From contig NZ_CP109090.1 of assembly GCF_035917575.1 (NCBI RefSeq), forward strand, positions 6,386,001-6,450,000: 64,000 nt of DNA. The letters run 5' to 3'. The position numbers and the translations under genes are program-made. Positions 19,156 to 30,072 of this stretch are shown piece by piece. The stretch comes from Streptomyces sp. NBC_01788. GTDB taxonomy: Bacteria; Actinomycetota; Actinomycetes; Streptomycetales; Streptomycetaceae. Below the pieces are notes generated by a model that was given only the letters and a program-made list of their open reading frames with translations, did no database searches and was not told where the DNA came from. The first letter of the stretch is position 1, and every line of letters begins with the position of its first letter.

Positions 19156-20556
19156 ATGAGTCGTACCGTCATCCGCGGCGGCCTCGTCATCACCGCCGCC
19201 GACGAGATCCACGCCGACGTCCTGATCGAGGACGGCCGCATCGCCGCCCTCGCCGCATCCGGCACCCCGGCCGCCGAGGCGTTCACCGCCGAGCGGGCGA
19301 TCGACGCCACCGGCAAGTACGTGATCCCGGGCGGGGTCGACGGCCACACCCACATGGAGATGCCGTTCGGCGGCACCTACGCCGCGGACACCTTCGAGAC
19401 CGGCACCCGGGCCGCCGCCTGGGGCGGCACGACCACGATCGTGGACTTCGCCATCCAGACCGTCGGCGGATCCCTGCGCGAGGGCCTGGACGCCTGGCAC
19501 GCCAAGGCCGAGGGCAACTGCGCGATCGACTACGGCTTCCACATGATCGTCTCCGATGTGAACCAGGAGACGCTCAAGGAGATGGACCTGCTGGTGGAGG
19601 AGGGCGTGACCTCCTTCAAACAGTTCATGGCCTATCCCGGGGTCTTCTACAGCGACGACGGGCAGATCCTGCGCGCCATGCAGCGCGCCGCCGACAACGG
19701 CGGACTGATCATGATGCACGCAGAGAACGGCATCGCCATTGACGTCCTGGTCGAACAGGCACTGGCCCGCGGGGAGACCGACCCGCGCTACCACGGAGAG
19801 GTCCGCAAGGCCCTGCTGGAGGCCGAGGCCACCCACCGCGCCATCCGGCTCGCCCAGGTCGCGGGCGCGCCGCTGTACGTCGTGCACGTCTCGGCGCAGG
19901 AGGCGGTCGCCGAACTGGCCAGGGCACGCGACGACGGGCTCAGCGTGTTCGGCGAGACCTGCCCGCAGTACCTGTTCCTGTCCACCGACAACCTCGCCGA
20001 GCCCGACTTCGAGGGCGCCAAGTACGTGTGCTCGACGCCCCTTCGCCCCAAGGAGCACCAGGCGGCCCTGTGGAAGGGCCTGCGCACCAACGACCTCCAG
20101 GTGGTCTCCACAGACCACTGCCCCTTCTGCTTCACCGGCCAGAAGGAACTCGGCCGCGGCGACTTCTCCAAGATCCCCAACGGCATGCCGGGCGTGGAGA
20201 ACCGGATGGACCTGCTCCACCAGGCCGTCGTCGACGGGCACATCTCGCGCCGCCGCTGGATCGAGATCGCCTGCGCCACCCCGGCCCGCATGTTCGGCAT
20301 GTACCCGAAGAAGGGGACAATCGCGCCGGGCGCCGACGCGGACGTGGTCGTCTACGACCCGCACGCCGAGCAGGTCATGTCCGCCGAGACCCACCACATG
20401 AACGTCGACTACTCGGCGTACGAAGGCAGGCGGATCACCGGCCGGGTGGAGACCGTGCTCTCCCGCGGCGAACTTGTCATCACCGAGCGGGAGTACACCG
20501 GGCGCGCCGGGCACGGCGTCTACACCCCGCGCTCCACCTGCCAGTACCTCGACTAG
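19156..20556 (+). CDS. hydA: Dihydropyrimidinase / D-hydantoinase (466 aa)
   Basis: Amidohydrolase-superfamily enzyme opening dihydrouracil, dihydrothymine or hydantoin rings to N-carbamoyl amino acids, the step before beta-ureidopropionase. Metal motifs are GGVDGHTHMEMPFGG (two His), the bridging Lys in GVTSFKQFMAY, HAENG, VVHVSAQEAV and the catalytic Asp in VSTDHCPFCFTGQK. Length is normal. Start ATG 19156 has AAGGAG six bases upstream. The TnpB element lies directly upstream, so expression may now depend on read-through or a new promoter in the element's left end. Confidence 0.93.
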   Translation: MSRTVIRGGLVITAADEIHADVLIEDGRIAALAASGTPAAEAFTAERAIDATGKYVIPGGVDGHTHMEMPFGGTYAADTFETGTRAAAWGGTTTIVDFAIQTVGGSLREGLDAWHAKAEGNCAIDYGFHMIVSDVNQETLKEMDLLVEEGVTSFKQFMAYPGVFYSDDGQILRAMQRAADNGGLIMMHAENGIAIDVLVEQALARGETDPRYHGEVRKALLEAEATHRAIRLAQVAGAPLYVVHVSAQEAVAELARARDDGLSVFGETCPQYLFLSTDNLAEPDFEGAKYVCSTPLRPKEHQAALWKGLRTNDLQVVSTDHCPFCFTGQKELGRGDFSKIPNGMPGVENRMDLLHQAVVDGHISRRRWIEIACATPARMFGMYPKKGTIAPGADADVVVYDPHAEQVMSAETHHMNVDYSAYEGRRITGRVETVLSRGELVITEREYTGRAGHGVYTPRSTCQYLD

Positions 20557-20567
20557 GAGTGCCGCCC

Positions 20568-21587
20568 ATGGACTTCGGACTCGTCCTCCAGACCGACCCG
20601 CCGGCCTCGCGTGTGGTCGACCTGATGCAGCGCGCCGAGCGCAACGGCTTCCGCTACGGCTGGACCTTCGACTCCGCCGTGCTCTGGCAGGAGCCGTTCG
20701 TGATCTACAGCCAGATCCTCGCGAACACCGAGAAGCTGACCGTCGGTCCCATGGTCACCAACCCCGGCACCCGCACCTGGGAGGTCACCGCCTCCACCTT
20801 CGCCACCCTCAACGACATGTTCGGCAACCGCACGGTCTGCGGCATCGGCCGCGGCGACTCCGCGATGCGGGTGGCCGGCCGCAAGCCCAACACCCTGGCC
20901 CGGATCAGCGAGGCGATGAAGGTCATCCGGGCACTCGGCAGGGGAGAGGAGGCCGACCTCGGCGGCACGGTGATCAAGTTCCCGTGGGTCAGGCCCGGTG
21001 CCCGACTGCCCGTCTGGATGGCCGCGTACGGGCCCAAGGCACTGAAGATGACCGGAGAGGAGGCCGACGGCTTCATCCTCCAGCTCGCCGACCTGTATCT
21101 GACCGAGTACATGGTGAAGGCCGTGAAGGACGCGGCGGCCGCCGCCGGGCGCGACCCGTCCGCGGTGAGGATCTGCGTCGCCGCCCCCGCGTACGTCACC
21201 GCCGACGACTCGCCCGAGGCGCTCGCCCACGCCCGTAACCAGTGCCGGTGGTTCGGCGGCATGGTCGGCAACCACGTGGCCGACCTGGTCGCCCGCTACG
21301 GAGAGCACTCCGCCGCCGTACCCGACGAGCTCACCGAGTACATCAAGGCCCGCCAGGGCTACGACTACGCCCACCACGGGCGCAGCGGCAACCCGGACAC
21401 GCAGTTCGTGCCCGACGAGATCGTCGACCGGTTCTGCGTGGTCGGACCGGTCGAGAAGCACATCGAGAAGCTGAACGCGCTGCGCGAGCTGGGCGTGGAC
21501 CAGTTCGCCGTGTACGACATGCACGACGCGCAGGAAGCCGTGATCGACGCGTACGGGCAGCAGATCATCCCGGCCGTCAACTCCTGA
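20568..21587 (+). CDS. LLM-class F420/FMN-dependent oxidoreductase, TIGR03842-like (339 aa)
   Basis: Luciferase-like monooxygenase-fold (TIM barrel) protein. It begins MDFGLVLQTDPPASRVV and has the family features GWTFDSAVLWQEPFVIYSQI, VGPMVTNPGTRTW and GIGRGDSAMR. From memory it matches the TIGR03842 subgroup, which is found next to dihydropyrimidinase genes and whose members are predicted to use F420. It begins 11 bp after hydA with GGAG at 20556-20559, so the two are co-translated or nearly so. No dihydropyrimidine dehydrogenase is present in the window; this protein may supply the redox step or an alternative reaction, which is inference. Confidence 0.87.
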   Translation: MDFGLVLQTDPPASRVVDLMQRAERNGFRYGWTFDSAVLWQEPFVIYSQILANTEKLTVGPMVTNPGTRTWEVTASTFATLNDMFGNRTVCGIGRGDSAMRVAGRKPNTLARISEAMKVIRALGRGEEADLGGTVIKFPWVRPGARLPVWMAAYGPKALKMTGEEADGFILQLADLYLTEYMVKAVKDAAAAAGRDPSAVRICVAAPAYVTADDSPEALAHARNQCRWFGGMVGNHVADLVARYGEHSAAVPDELTEYIKARQGYDYAHHGRSGNPDTQFVPDEIVDRFCVVGPVEKHIEKLNALRELGVDQFAVYDMHDAQEAVIDAYGQQIIPAVNS

Positions 21588-21698
21588 GTCCCCGAGCGCT
21601 GTTCCCATCCCCCCTCTGTCCCCCCTCCCCGCCTCCCCGGGGAGGGGCCGGGCGCCCGCACCGCCCCGTTTTTACCCGTCTCATCGATTGGGCTGCCC

Positions 21699-23228
<1,530 letters not shown>

Positions 23229-23270
23229 CGCGCGTCACGGCCTGACACGCGGCGCCGCCCTGGAGGACGG

Positions 23271-23963
23271 TCAGCCCGCACGACCCTTCTCCAGGGCGGC
23301 CATCGCCTCCTTGGCGGCCTTGATGGCGCCCTTGTTGATCTCGTCCGTGCTCGGCGCCTTCTTCGACTCGAAGTCGCTGCCGTTGTACGTGACGACCACG
23401 ATCGCGTTGGCGGAGCGGGCCAGCACCACGCCCTCGCGGGTCTCCTGCTTGTCCTCGGTGGTCAGGTTCACCACCGAGTAGCCACTGTCCCCGAGGCCGG
23501 GCACGGCCCCGCCGCCGCTCTTGTCGGTGGTCCGCTGCTGGTACGACTTCAGCGCCGCCTCGTCCGTCGCCATGATCTCGAAGGACACGTCGAGCCAGCG
23601 GTAGTCGTAGCCCTTGAGCGCGTTCCACGAGCAGGTCCGGCGTACGTTGGTGTCCGTCGACGGAATCTCCTTGCCCGTCGTCTTGGCCCCCGGCACCAGG
23701 GACGTGATCGTCTTCTCGGCGATGCTGGTGCACGGCACCGGCGCGGACGCGTACGTCTTGGTCGCCGCGGTCGACGACGGCGCGGACGGCTCGGAGGACG
23801 ACCGGTCGTCGGAGCCGCGCTCCTCCTGCTGCGCGGCCTTGGGGTCGGCGGCGGCCGGCGACGCGGCGAACGGGCCGGACGTCAACGCCCAGCCCGCGCA
23901 GGCGAGCACGACGACCGGACTCAGACGCGCGGTGAGCGCGAGAGGGAGGGGAAGTTCACGCAC
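23271..23963 (-). CDS. Secreted protein, DUF3558-like (230 aa)
   Basis: Exported protein. Starting at GTG 23963 (GAGAAG seven bases upstream) gives VRELPLPLALTARLSPVVVLACAGWALTSGPFAASPAAA, a signal peptide with an AxA-type cleavage site. A Ser/Glu/Lys-rich linker follows, then a domain with PCTSIAEKTITSLVPGA and TCSWNALKGYDYRWLDVSFEI: two cysteines spaced as in DUF3558 lipoprotein-like domains. There is no obvious lipobox. ATG 24005 is an alternative start adding 14 residues. Convergent with the NCS1 permease. Function unknown. Confidence 0.7.
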   Translation of the reverse strand: MRELPLPLALTARLSPVVVLACAGWALTSGPFAASPAAADPKAAQQEERGSDDRSSSEPSAPSSTAATKTYASAPVPCTSIAEKTITSLVPGAKTTGKEIPSTDTNVRRTCSWNALKGYDYRWLDVSFEIMATDEAALKSYQQRTTDKSGGGAVPGLGDSGYSVVNLTTEDKQETREGVVLARSANAIVVVTYNGSDFESKKAPSTDEINKGAIKAAKEAMAALEKGRAG

Positions 23964-24206
23964 GGCGCACTTCTCGTGTGGGGGACGGACGCGGAGCGAT
24001 TCCACACCGCGGACGGGACCTCAGTGTCACACGAGTCCCCGCGAGGCGAAAGCGATACCGCGCTCTGTAGCCGGACGGTCACGGCCGTTTGCTCCTGGCG
24101 TACCGTTTGCTGCTTATGTCGCAGTGTCGCTGCCGCCGTGCGCCGATCAACTCCCCACCCTCGCCGCGGAGTCGAGACCGGTGAAGGTGTGCGCGTAGGA
24201 GGCTAC

Positions 24207-24383
24207 GGCACCCGCGCCGTCCACTGCCAGCCGGACACCATGCGCTTTCGCCTCTACCACCTGCCCGCCCGTCTGGCCCGCCATGCTCGCCGCCGCTTCC
24301 TGCGCATCGAGCGGACCTGGCCCTGGGCACCGGCGTTCACCACCAGCTGGAAGCGGCTGACCCGGCTTCCGGCCGTCACCTGA
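24207..24383 (+). pseudogene. IS1380-family transposase, C-terminal fragment
   Basis: About 58 codons ending TGA 24381-24383 encode RFRLYHLPARLARHARRR FLRIERTWPWAPAFTTSWKRLTRLPA-type sequence, which matches the C-terminal tail of IS1380 transposases (Leu-Pro-Ala-Arg-Leu...Arg-Trp-Pro-Trp pattern). No upstream transposase body is present, so this is a decayed end of an IS1380 copy. Confidence 0.6.
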
Positions 24384-24592
24384 CGCCCGGCATCGCCCCC
24401 ACGAGGACCAGGAAGGAGTGCAGCCCCGCAGTCTCCGGGCCCGTGGAACCCGGCGCAGCCGCGGCGTCACGCGACGGCCCACCCTCAACCGGCAGAGGAC
24501 ATTACGGGCGAACCGCCGGACCGATCACCGATCGAACCCCGCTGACGAATCGAGGCTAACGACGGACTACCGGCGCAGGACACTAGAAGAAC

Positions 24593-24626
24593 GACGGGTC
24601 CGCCGCCACAAGGCGGCGGACCCGTC
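24593..24626. terminator. Perfect 15-bp hairpin
   Basis: GACGGGTCCGCCGCC (24593-24607), loop ACAA, then its exact complement (24612-24626). A stem of 15 GC-rich pairs with a 4-base loop is a strong transcription-terminator or IS-end structure. No U-tract follows on either strand, as is usual for Streptomyces terminators. Confidence 0.55.
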
Positions 24627-24680
24627 GCTGAAAGACCAGGGCCAGAGACAACCGGGCCCCATGCCATGCGGGGAGATACA

Positions 24681-24790
24681 GCAGCGGAAGTCGCCGAGGT
24701 CGAGTACACCGCCTTCACCGGCAAGGCCAAGAAAAGCGGCGCTTGTACTCTCCGTGGCGATCTGCCCGTTCACCACCACCGACACGAAGC
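24681..24790 (+). pseudogene. IS1380-family transposase, internal fragment
   Basis: Short decayed stretch. One frame reads AAEVAEVEYTAFTGKAKK, similar to a conserved internal strand of IS1380 transposases, and a few codons later another frame reads CPFTTTDTKP, resembling the PFFTNTD motif of the same family. It lies downstream of the C-terminal fragment at 24207-24383, so the pieces are out of order. The rest of 24384-24871 holds only the 24593 hairpin and nothing else I recognise. Confidence 0.4.
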
Positions 24791-24871
24791 CGAGAGATCG
24801 CAGTTCTGGCCCCCTTCCTGCCCCCGCCGACAGCCGGTTGAATGAACGCACATCGAGCATCGGGGGGCGCC

Positions 24872-25528
24872 ATGATGGCGGAAGAGTTCGGGTATCAGAT
24901 GTCGCCGAGACCGGCATCCGCGATGACTCCGACCGTGGAGGCGGTGGTGAACGCAGAGCTGAACAAGGCGAAGAACGAAAAGTCGGAGATACCTCTTGGT
25001 CTCACGGGAACAGGCCTGGCGGTAGCCGTCTTCTTGAATCCCCTCTGGTACCAGGACGAACCCTCACTGATCGCAGTCCTCCTCCCCTTGGCCTTGGGCA
25101 TCGTTATGGTGATCTGGTCAGTACATGAGGACACCAAGATCAAGGGAAACGTGCAGGCCATGGAACGCAAGGCGGCTGTGGCGCTCTCGAGTTCCTGGCA
25201 GGTGTGGCCCTGCCGCTTGGAAGAACTACCCGGGGGGAAAGGCAAGGGAATGATGCTGCTCGGCCCGGATTCGACGGTCGCGTGCACCTTCAGCTCTCCG
25301 GTACCGGAAAGCGTATGGGTCGGTACGCCGGACGGTCGCGGAGTGTTCTGGTTCGCGGGCGACTTGCGGTTCGGAGGGCTGATGTCCGTCCCGGGTGGAA
25401 GTCCCCTCTGGTGGGCTCATCCCGTACCGACGCCACCGACGCTTGCACCCACCGGCCGCAGACAGGAAGCGCTCGAAGAAGCGGTCATCCACCAAGCCGT
25501 CGGCTTTGCCTTCGAGGAGTGGCTGTAG
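24872..25528 (+). CDS. Membrane protein of unknown function (218 aa)
   Basis: Unrecognised. Two adjacent membrane segments at about residues 40-58 ([19 protein letters not shown]) and 63-82 ([19 protein letters not shown]) form a hairpin, with a short N-terminal and a large C-terminal part outside the membrane. The C-terminal part contains [27 protein letters not shown] and many Trp/Pro residues. ATG 24872 (or 24875) is preceded by GGGGGGC; an ATG at 24842 would add ten residues. Codon use and lower GC than its neighbours suggest an accessory gene. It ends 37 bp before the IS630 element. Confidence 0.65.
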   Translation: MMAEEFGYQMSPRPASAMTPTVEAVVNAELNKAKNEKSEIPLGLTGTGLAVAVFLNPLWYQDEPSLIAVLLPLALGIVMVIWSVHEDTKIKGNVQAMERKAAVALSSSWQVWPCRLEELPGGKGKGMMLLGPDSTVACTFSSPVPESVWVGTPDGRGVFWFAGDLRFGGLMSVPGGSPLWWAHPVPTPPTLAPTGRRQEALEEAVIHQAVGFAFEEWL

Positions 25529-26264
25529 GAGTTGAGGACCAGGAGCAGGAGCCTGCGACTGTCTAGTAGACCGTCGCAGCTATTTTTTGGATAGAGGTGG
25601 CGGAGTTTGATGCGTGCGTCGTGGGTGGTGAAGTGCCAGTCCACCTGACATTGGTCGGCGTTGGTGGCGTTCTGCCAGGCCGAGAGTTCGGTGTTGAGGA
25701 TGTCGAGGTTGCCGATCCGGCGGTCGAGGCATTGCCTGGTCAGTGCGGAGAGTTCGATCTCGGCGATGTTGAGCCATGACCCGTGTTTGGGTGTGTGGTG
25801 GATTTCGAGGCGTTGGGCCAGGGCGAAGGCCTCTTCTGGGTCGAATGCCTCGTAAAGTGAGGCGATGCCGTGGGTGTTGAGGTTGTCCATCACCAGCACC
25901 ACGGCCTCGGGGTAATCCACGCTCAGCAGCTGCTTGACCTGGCCGGCCCAGTCGATCCGGGTCCGCTGGGGCAGTGCCTGAACCCGACGCCATCCGCGCA
26001 GGGGTTCGACCCACACGAAGATTGAGCACGTGCCGCAGCGGATGTACTCGCTGTCCTGGCAGGCGTCGTGACCAGGGCGGGCCGGGAGCGGGTTGCGGGC
26101 TTGATCGAGGAGCTGGTAGGGCTTCTCGTCCATGCACACCACCGGACGTGCCGGGTCATAGGGCCGGGCATAGATGGCCAGCGCGTCTTCCATCCGGGCC
26201 GCGAACTCCGCGTTCGCTCGTGGTGGGATGGTCCAGCACTTCTTCAGATGAGGACGCAGTTTCG
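25417..26264 (-). CDS. IS630 transposase, orfB catalytic part (reached by -1 frameshift)
   Basis: DDE catalytic domain read in the -1 frame after the A7 run. The three acidic residues are visible: Asp in [14 protein letters not shown], Asp in [11 protein letters not shown], and Glu in [13 protein letters not shown]. It has no start codon of its own near the junction, so the fusion OrfAB made by programmed frameshifting should be the active transposase. The frame does not close inside the element: after HLYPK it runs through the inverted repeat into flanking DNA and stops at 25417, adding about 49 non-IS residues. Activity is plausible but unproven. Confidence 0.75.
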
Positions 26265-26804
26265 TTTTTTTAAGACCCGCCCGATGGTGGAGTGATCCAG
26301 ATCGGGGATGTCCTCGACCAGCGCGACGTGCTTCTCCAACAGCCGCAGCGACCACCGGGCATAACCCTCGGGTGGCTGTGAGCACGCCATCGCGATCAGC
26401 CGGGCTTCGACCTCACCGGTCACCGGCGAGGGCACCGGCGGGAGGTCGCGCTTCTTCCGCGCGACCGTGGCGTGAACATCGCCACCGGTCTCAGCGAAAC
26501 GCTTGGCGACCAGCCGCAACGTCTCACCCGAGACCCCGACCCGGGCAGCAATCACGTCCTGCGAGCCGATCGCGCCTGCAGAAGTGTCGAGCGCGAGCAG
26601 TATCCGTGCCCGCCTGATCACCGAGGCCGGATGAACCCCCGTCGTGGTCACCCGAACCAACTCTTCACGATCAGCCGCGGTCAGCACCACCGGCCTCTTC
26701 TGCAAACCCATCACACCAGCCCTGTCTGGAAGAACGGAAGGAGAATCTGCCAGACACCAACCTCCCAACCAAACAACCCATAACTAAGCAGCGACACGCT
26801 ACTA
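25564..26804 (-). mobile_element. IS630-family insertion sequence, TA target, complete
   Basis: Flanked by TA duplications within CTAG (25563-25566 and 26802-26805). The terminal inverted repeats are imperfect: the left end reads GTAGACCGTCGCAGCTA and the right end, complemented, GTAGCGTGTCGCTGCTTA. Inside are the two overlapping frames of an IS630 transposase on the minus strand. The element sits exactly in the TAG stop codon of the SARP gene; because the target duplication restores CTAG, the stop is preserved. Confidence 0.85.
26244..26711 (-). CDS. IS630 transposase, orfA (frame 0, 155 aa)
   Basis: N-terminal DNA-binding half of the IS630 transposase: starts [18 protein letters not shown] and contains the HTH pair ([40 protein letters not shown]), ending shortly after [10 protein letters not shown]. 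The frame crosses the heptamer A-AAA-AAA (26271-26265 on the minus strand), a classical -1 slippery site, immediately after the codons for VL. Slippage there joins it to the catalytic frame that follows. Start ATG 26711; the frame is open to 26768. Confidence 0.8.
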   Translation of the reverse strand: MGLQKRPVVLTAADREELVRVTTTGVHPASVIRRARILLALDTSAGAIGSQDVIAARVGVSGETLRLVAKRFAETGGDVHATVARKKRDLPPVPSPVTGEVEARLIAMACSQPPEGYARWSLRLLEKHVALVEDIPDLDHSTIGRVLKKRNCVLI

Positions 26805-29800
26805 GGGCGTATTTCGAAAGTCCCGCACTGCTGAGGCCTCGTCCTGGGTGCGGGCTGCGGCCACGAGGTCACCGGCCATGGTCTGGGTCTTGGCCAGGGT
26901 GTCGAGGCCCACGGCCAGCCAGGTGCGGGAACCGATCTGTCGCCACAGCCTGACGGCTGCTTCGGCGCGTCGGCGGGCCGGCGCCGGTCGGCCTGCTACG
27001 AGTTGCGCCTCGGCGAGTGCATAGAGCGTCGCTGCCTCGCCCCACAGGTTGCCGAACTCCCGGTAGGTCCAGAGGGTGCCGGCCAGTAGTCGACGCCCCT
27101 CCGCATGAGCGCCTTGTCGCACCAGGACGTCCCCCAGCCAGCAGGTGGCGTGTGCGGTGGTGAGCCGGTCGCCCAGACTCTCGCTGATCGAGGCTGCCTG
27201 CCGGAAGCAGTCGGCGGCGGCGGGGTAGGCGCCACGTGCGCGGTGGCTCTGTCCCAGGCATCGCAGGGCCTGGGCTTCGCCGGGCCGGTAGCCCGCTTCC
27301 CGGCTCGCCCGCAGGCACTGTGTGAACCGCTCCATGGCCGCTTCGACACGCCCCTGCTCGAGGTAGATGACGCCGATGCCGTTGGTGGCGTAGACGAGGC
27401 AGTTGACGTTCTCCACCGTTCGGGCCAGCGCGGCCGCCTGTTCGAAATGACGCACGGCCGAGGAGTAGTGGCCCAACAGGCGGTGTACGTACGCCAGCCC
27501 GGCTGTGGCGCTGGCCCGGTAGTCCGGGCCCTCGCGGTCGGCGAGCTGCAGCGCCTGCTCGAAGTGGTCCAGCGCTTCCGGGTACCGGTCGAGGATGGTG
27601 GTGAGTTCGCCCAGGCAGCGGTGGAGTTGGGTGGCGCTGCGCTGGTTTCCGCTGCTCAGTGCCGCCTTGAGCGCCCGGTTCTGGAGCCGTTCCCAGTCGT
27701 CGAAGTGGCTGCCGATCTGGAAGAGCGTTGTCAGCGTGGCGGCCAGCCCGGCGGCCGGTGCGATCTCGGTTCTGTCGAGCGCCTGGTCCACCACGTCGAT
27801 GAGGAATTGGCGCTCGTCGTTGAACCAGGCCAGTGGGTCCGCGAGGATCTGGGTGGTGTCCGTCGGGGAGGGCTGCCAGGATGCCAGGCCGGCCTGCGAG
27901 GTGCCCTGGAAGTCGACGCTGAGGGTGTCCGCGGCCAGGTCGGCCAGGTGCAGGCTCGCGCCCAGCAGCTGTGTGAGCGCGTCCGTACGGTCCAGCGGCG
28001 AGACCTCCCGCTCCGCCCGTTCCCGGCCCAGCAGCCGCACCAGGTCGTGCAGTCGGTAGCGCGCTCCGGTGGCACCAGCCGCCGCGACCTCCACCACATG
28101 CACATCCACCAGCTCGTCGAGCACGGCCTCCGCGCGGCCCAGGTCCATGTCCAGCAGCGCGGCCAGGGCCCAGACGGCGAAGTCCGGTCCAGGCAGCAGG
28201 GCGAGCATCCGCAGGGCGTGCCGAGTCATGGGGGCCATGCCCCGGTAGGTCAGCTCCAGGCTGGCCCGTACGGCGATGTGACCGACGGCCAGCTCATCAA
28301 GCTTGCGTTGCTCGTCGGCGAGCGCACGGGCGACCTTGGCCAGCGGCCAGTGCGGTCGTGCGGCCAGTCTCGCTCCGGTGACCCATACCGCGAGGGGCAG
28401 GCCGCCACAGGTTTCCACGATGGACCGGGCCGATTCGGACTCCGCGACGGTCCGGTCCGCGCCCACCATCTCACGCAACAGAGCCAGCCCCGTTGCGGAG
28501 TCGAGGACTCTCAGGGGGAGCCGGACGCCGCCCAGGCTCGCCAGTGTGGTCCGGCTGGTGACAATGGTGGCGCAGTGTTCACCGCTGGGCAGAAGGTCGT
28601 CCACCAGCAGCGCATCGGCCGCGTTGTCCAGCACGACGAGTGTCCTGCGCTGGGCCAGCAAGGTGCGGTAGAGATTGATTCGCCCGGTCGCGTCCGGGGG
28701 CATCGCACCGCCGTGTACGTCGAGCGCCCGCAAGAAGGTGCCCAGGACCGTGAACGGCTCGGCCGGCTCGTCACTGAAACCCCGCAGGTCCACGTAGAGC
28801 TGACCGTCCGGAAACCGGGAGGCCAGCAGATGCCCCGTGCGCACGGCGAAGGCCGTCTTGCCGACCCCGGCCGAACCAGTGACCAGGAGGGTCACCGGCC
28901 CGGACGTCTCCTGGCCGAGCAGTCGGCAGGCCTCGGCCAACTCGTCCTCCCTGCCGACGAAAAGGGACGGGGCCGGTGGAAGCAGGTGGGGGCGCGGTTG
29001 CTGTGCGTTCGCTCCGACCCGATCCTCGTGACCGCTGCTGGTGGCGTCGTCCGGCCGGTCCGAAGCCGACGCGTGCGGGCTTGCCGCTGACGCGGCCCGC
29101 TGAGGGGACGGGACGCGTGCCGGTACGGAAGCGATGCCGGAAAGGTGGGAGGGCACGTCGAGCGCAGGGTCGGAGGTGAGCAACTGCTGGTGAAGCTGTC
29201 GTAGGGCTTGGCCGGGATCGACCCCCAGCTCCTCGGCCAGCCGCCCCCGCATGCGCTGGTAGTGGGCCAGGGCATCAGCGGGACGTCCCTCGCGGTGCAG
29301 GGCGAGCATGAACTGGCCGGCCACCCGCTCGTCCAAGGGATGGGCGACGGCCCGTGCCGACAGATCGGCCAAACACTCGTTGTGGCGGCCGGTACGCAGC
29401 ATGGCGTCGGCCCGGTCCAGCTCCGCCGTCCATCGCTCTGTCCGCAGCTGCTCGCGCACGGTGTCCACCCACAGGCAGTCCATGCCTGCCAGCGGTTCGC
29501 CCTGCCAAAGCCCGAGCCCCTCCTCGAACAGGCTCAGGGCGGACCGGTCGTCCGGGACCTTCCTGGCCCGTGCGATCAGGTGGCGGAAGCAGTGCAGATC
29601 CACCGTGGTCTCGTCTATGTCGAGCACGTAACCGCCGGACCGGCGGGCCAGACGGATGCCGTGCGGGTCCAGCTCGCGGCGCAAACGAGATATGTAGGTG
29701 TAGAGCGTGTCGAGGGCCCGGAGGGGTACGCGATCGTCCCATACGCGGCAGAGCAGCTGGTCGGCGGAGACGGGGCGGTTTGCGTCGATCAGCAAAACCG

Positions 29801-29891
29801 CGAGAACGCACTGCTGCCGCGGGTGCCCCAGAGGTACCGGCCTGCCGTCGACCCGCGCCTGAAGAGCGCTCAGTAATCGGAACTCCACCAT
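26802..29891 (-). CDS. SARP-type regulator with NB-ARC and TPR domains, AfsR-like (1029 aa)
   Basis: Large Streptomyces antibiotic regulatory protein. In order: winged-helix OmpR-like DNA-binding domain (about 1-95, VEFRLLSALQARVDGRPVPLG), bacterial transcriptional activation domain (about 96-245), a Ser/Ala-rich linker, an NB-ARC STAND ATPase (about 295-590) with Walker A VTGSAGVGKTAFAV and Walker B TLVVLDNAADALLV, then TPR repeats to the end. This is AfsR architecture and implies a pathway activator or global regulator of secondary metabolism gated by nucleotide. Start ATG 29891. The TAG stop coincides with the IS630 insertion site. Divergent from an 80-residue secreted peptide gene. No biosynthetic cluster is visible nearby, so its target is unknown. 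Confidence 0.93.
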   Translation of the reverse strand: MVEFRLLSALQARVDGRPVPLGHPRQQCVLAVLLIDANRPVSADQLLCRVWDDRVPLRALDTLYTYISRLRRELDPHGIRLARRSGGYVLDIDETTVDLHCFRHLIARARKVPDDRSALSLFEEGLGLWQGEPLAGMDCLWVDTVREQLRTERWTAELDRADAMLRTGRHNECLADLSARAVAHPLDERVAGQFMLALHREGRPADALAHYQRMRGRLAEELGVDPGQALRQLHQQLLTSDPALDVPSHLSGIASVPARVPSPQRAASAASPHASASDRPDDATSSGHEDRVGANAQQPRPHLLPPAPSLFVGREDELAEACRLLGQETSGPVTLLVTGSAGVGKTAFAVRTGHLLASRFPDGQLYVDLRGFSDEPAEPFTVLGTFLRALDVHGGAMPPDATGRINLYRTLLAQRRTLVVLDNAADALLVDDLLPSGEHCATIVTSRTTLASLGGVRLPLRVLDSATGLALLREMVGADRTVAESESARSIVETCGGLPLAVWVTGARLAARPHWPLAKVARALADEQRKLDELAVGHIAVRASLELTYRGMAPMTRHALRMLALLPGPDFAVWALAALLDMDLGRAEAVLDELVDVHVVEVAAAGATGARYRLHDLVRLLGRERAEREVSPLDRTDALTQLLGASLHLADLAADTLSVDFQGTSQAGLASWQPSPTDTTQILADPLAWFNDERQFLIDVVDQALDRTEIAPAAGLAATLTTLFQIGSHFDDWERLQNRALKAALSSGNQRSATQLHRCLGELTTILDRYPEALDHFEQALQLADREGPDYRASATAGLAYVHRLLGHYSSAVRHFEQAAALARTVENVNCLVYATNGIGVIYLEQGRVEAAMERFTQCLRASREAGYRPGEAQALRCLGQSHRARGAYPAAADCFRQAASISESLGDRLTTAHATCWLGDVLVRQGAHAEGRRLLAGTLWTYREFGNLWGEAATLYALAEAQLVAGRPAPARRRAEAAVRLWRQIGSRTWLAVGLDTLAKTQTMAGDLVAAARTQDEASAVRDFRNTP

Positions 29892-29949
29892 GCCGCGCTC
29901 CCCTTTCGCGCCAGTACAGGCCCAGAGAGCATCACTGTGACCTGCCCCT

Positions 29950-29985
29950 CAAGGTTTTTCGCAAGGTTTGCCCCAGGTCGGCCGT
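29950..29985. promoter_or_regulatory. Direct-repeat array between the SARP and secreted-peptide genes
   Basis: Within the 181-bp divergent gap, CAAGGTTTTTCG, CAAGGTTTGCCC and a weaker CAGGTCGGCCGT follow one another at a 12-bp period from 29950. SARP proteins bind heptameric direct repeats close to one helical turn apart, so this is a candidate site for the adjacent regulator. A possible -10 for the rightward gene is TAGTAC (30020-30025). The period of 12 rather than 11 is atypical. Confidence 0.35.
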
Positions 29986-30072
29986 ACATCGTTGTCGACG
30001 TGTCCGGAACCTACCGGTCTAGTACCGACCGCGCCCGCATTGGGTGAAAAGGTCCGCAGAAAAGGAGAACCT

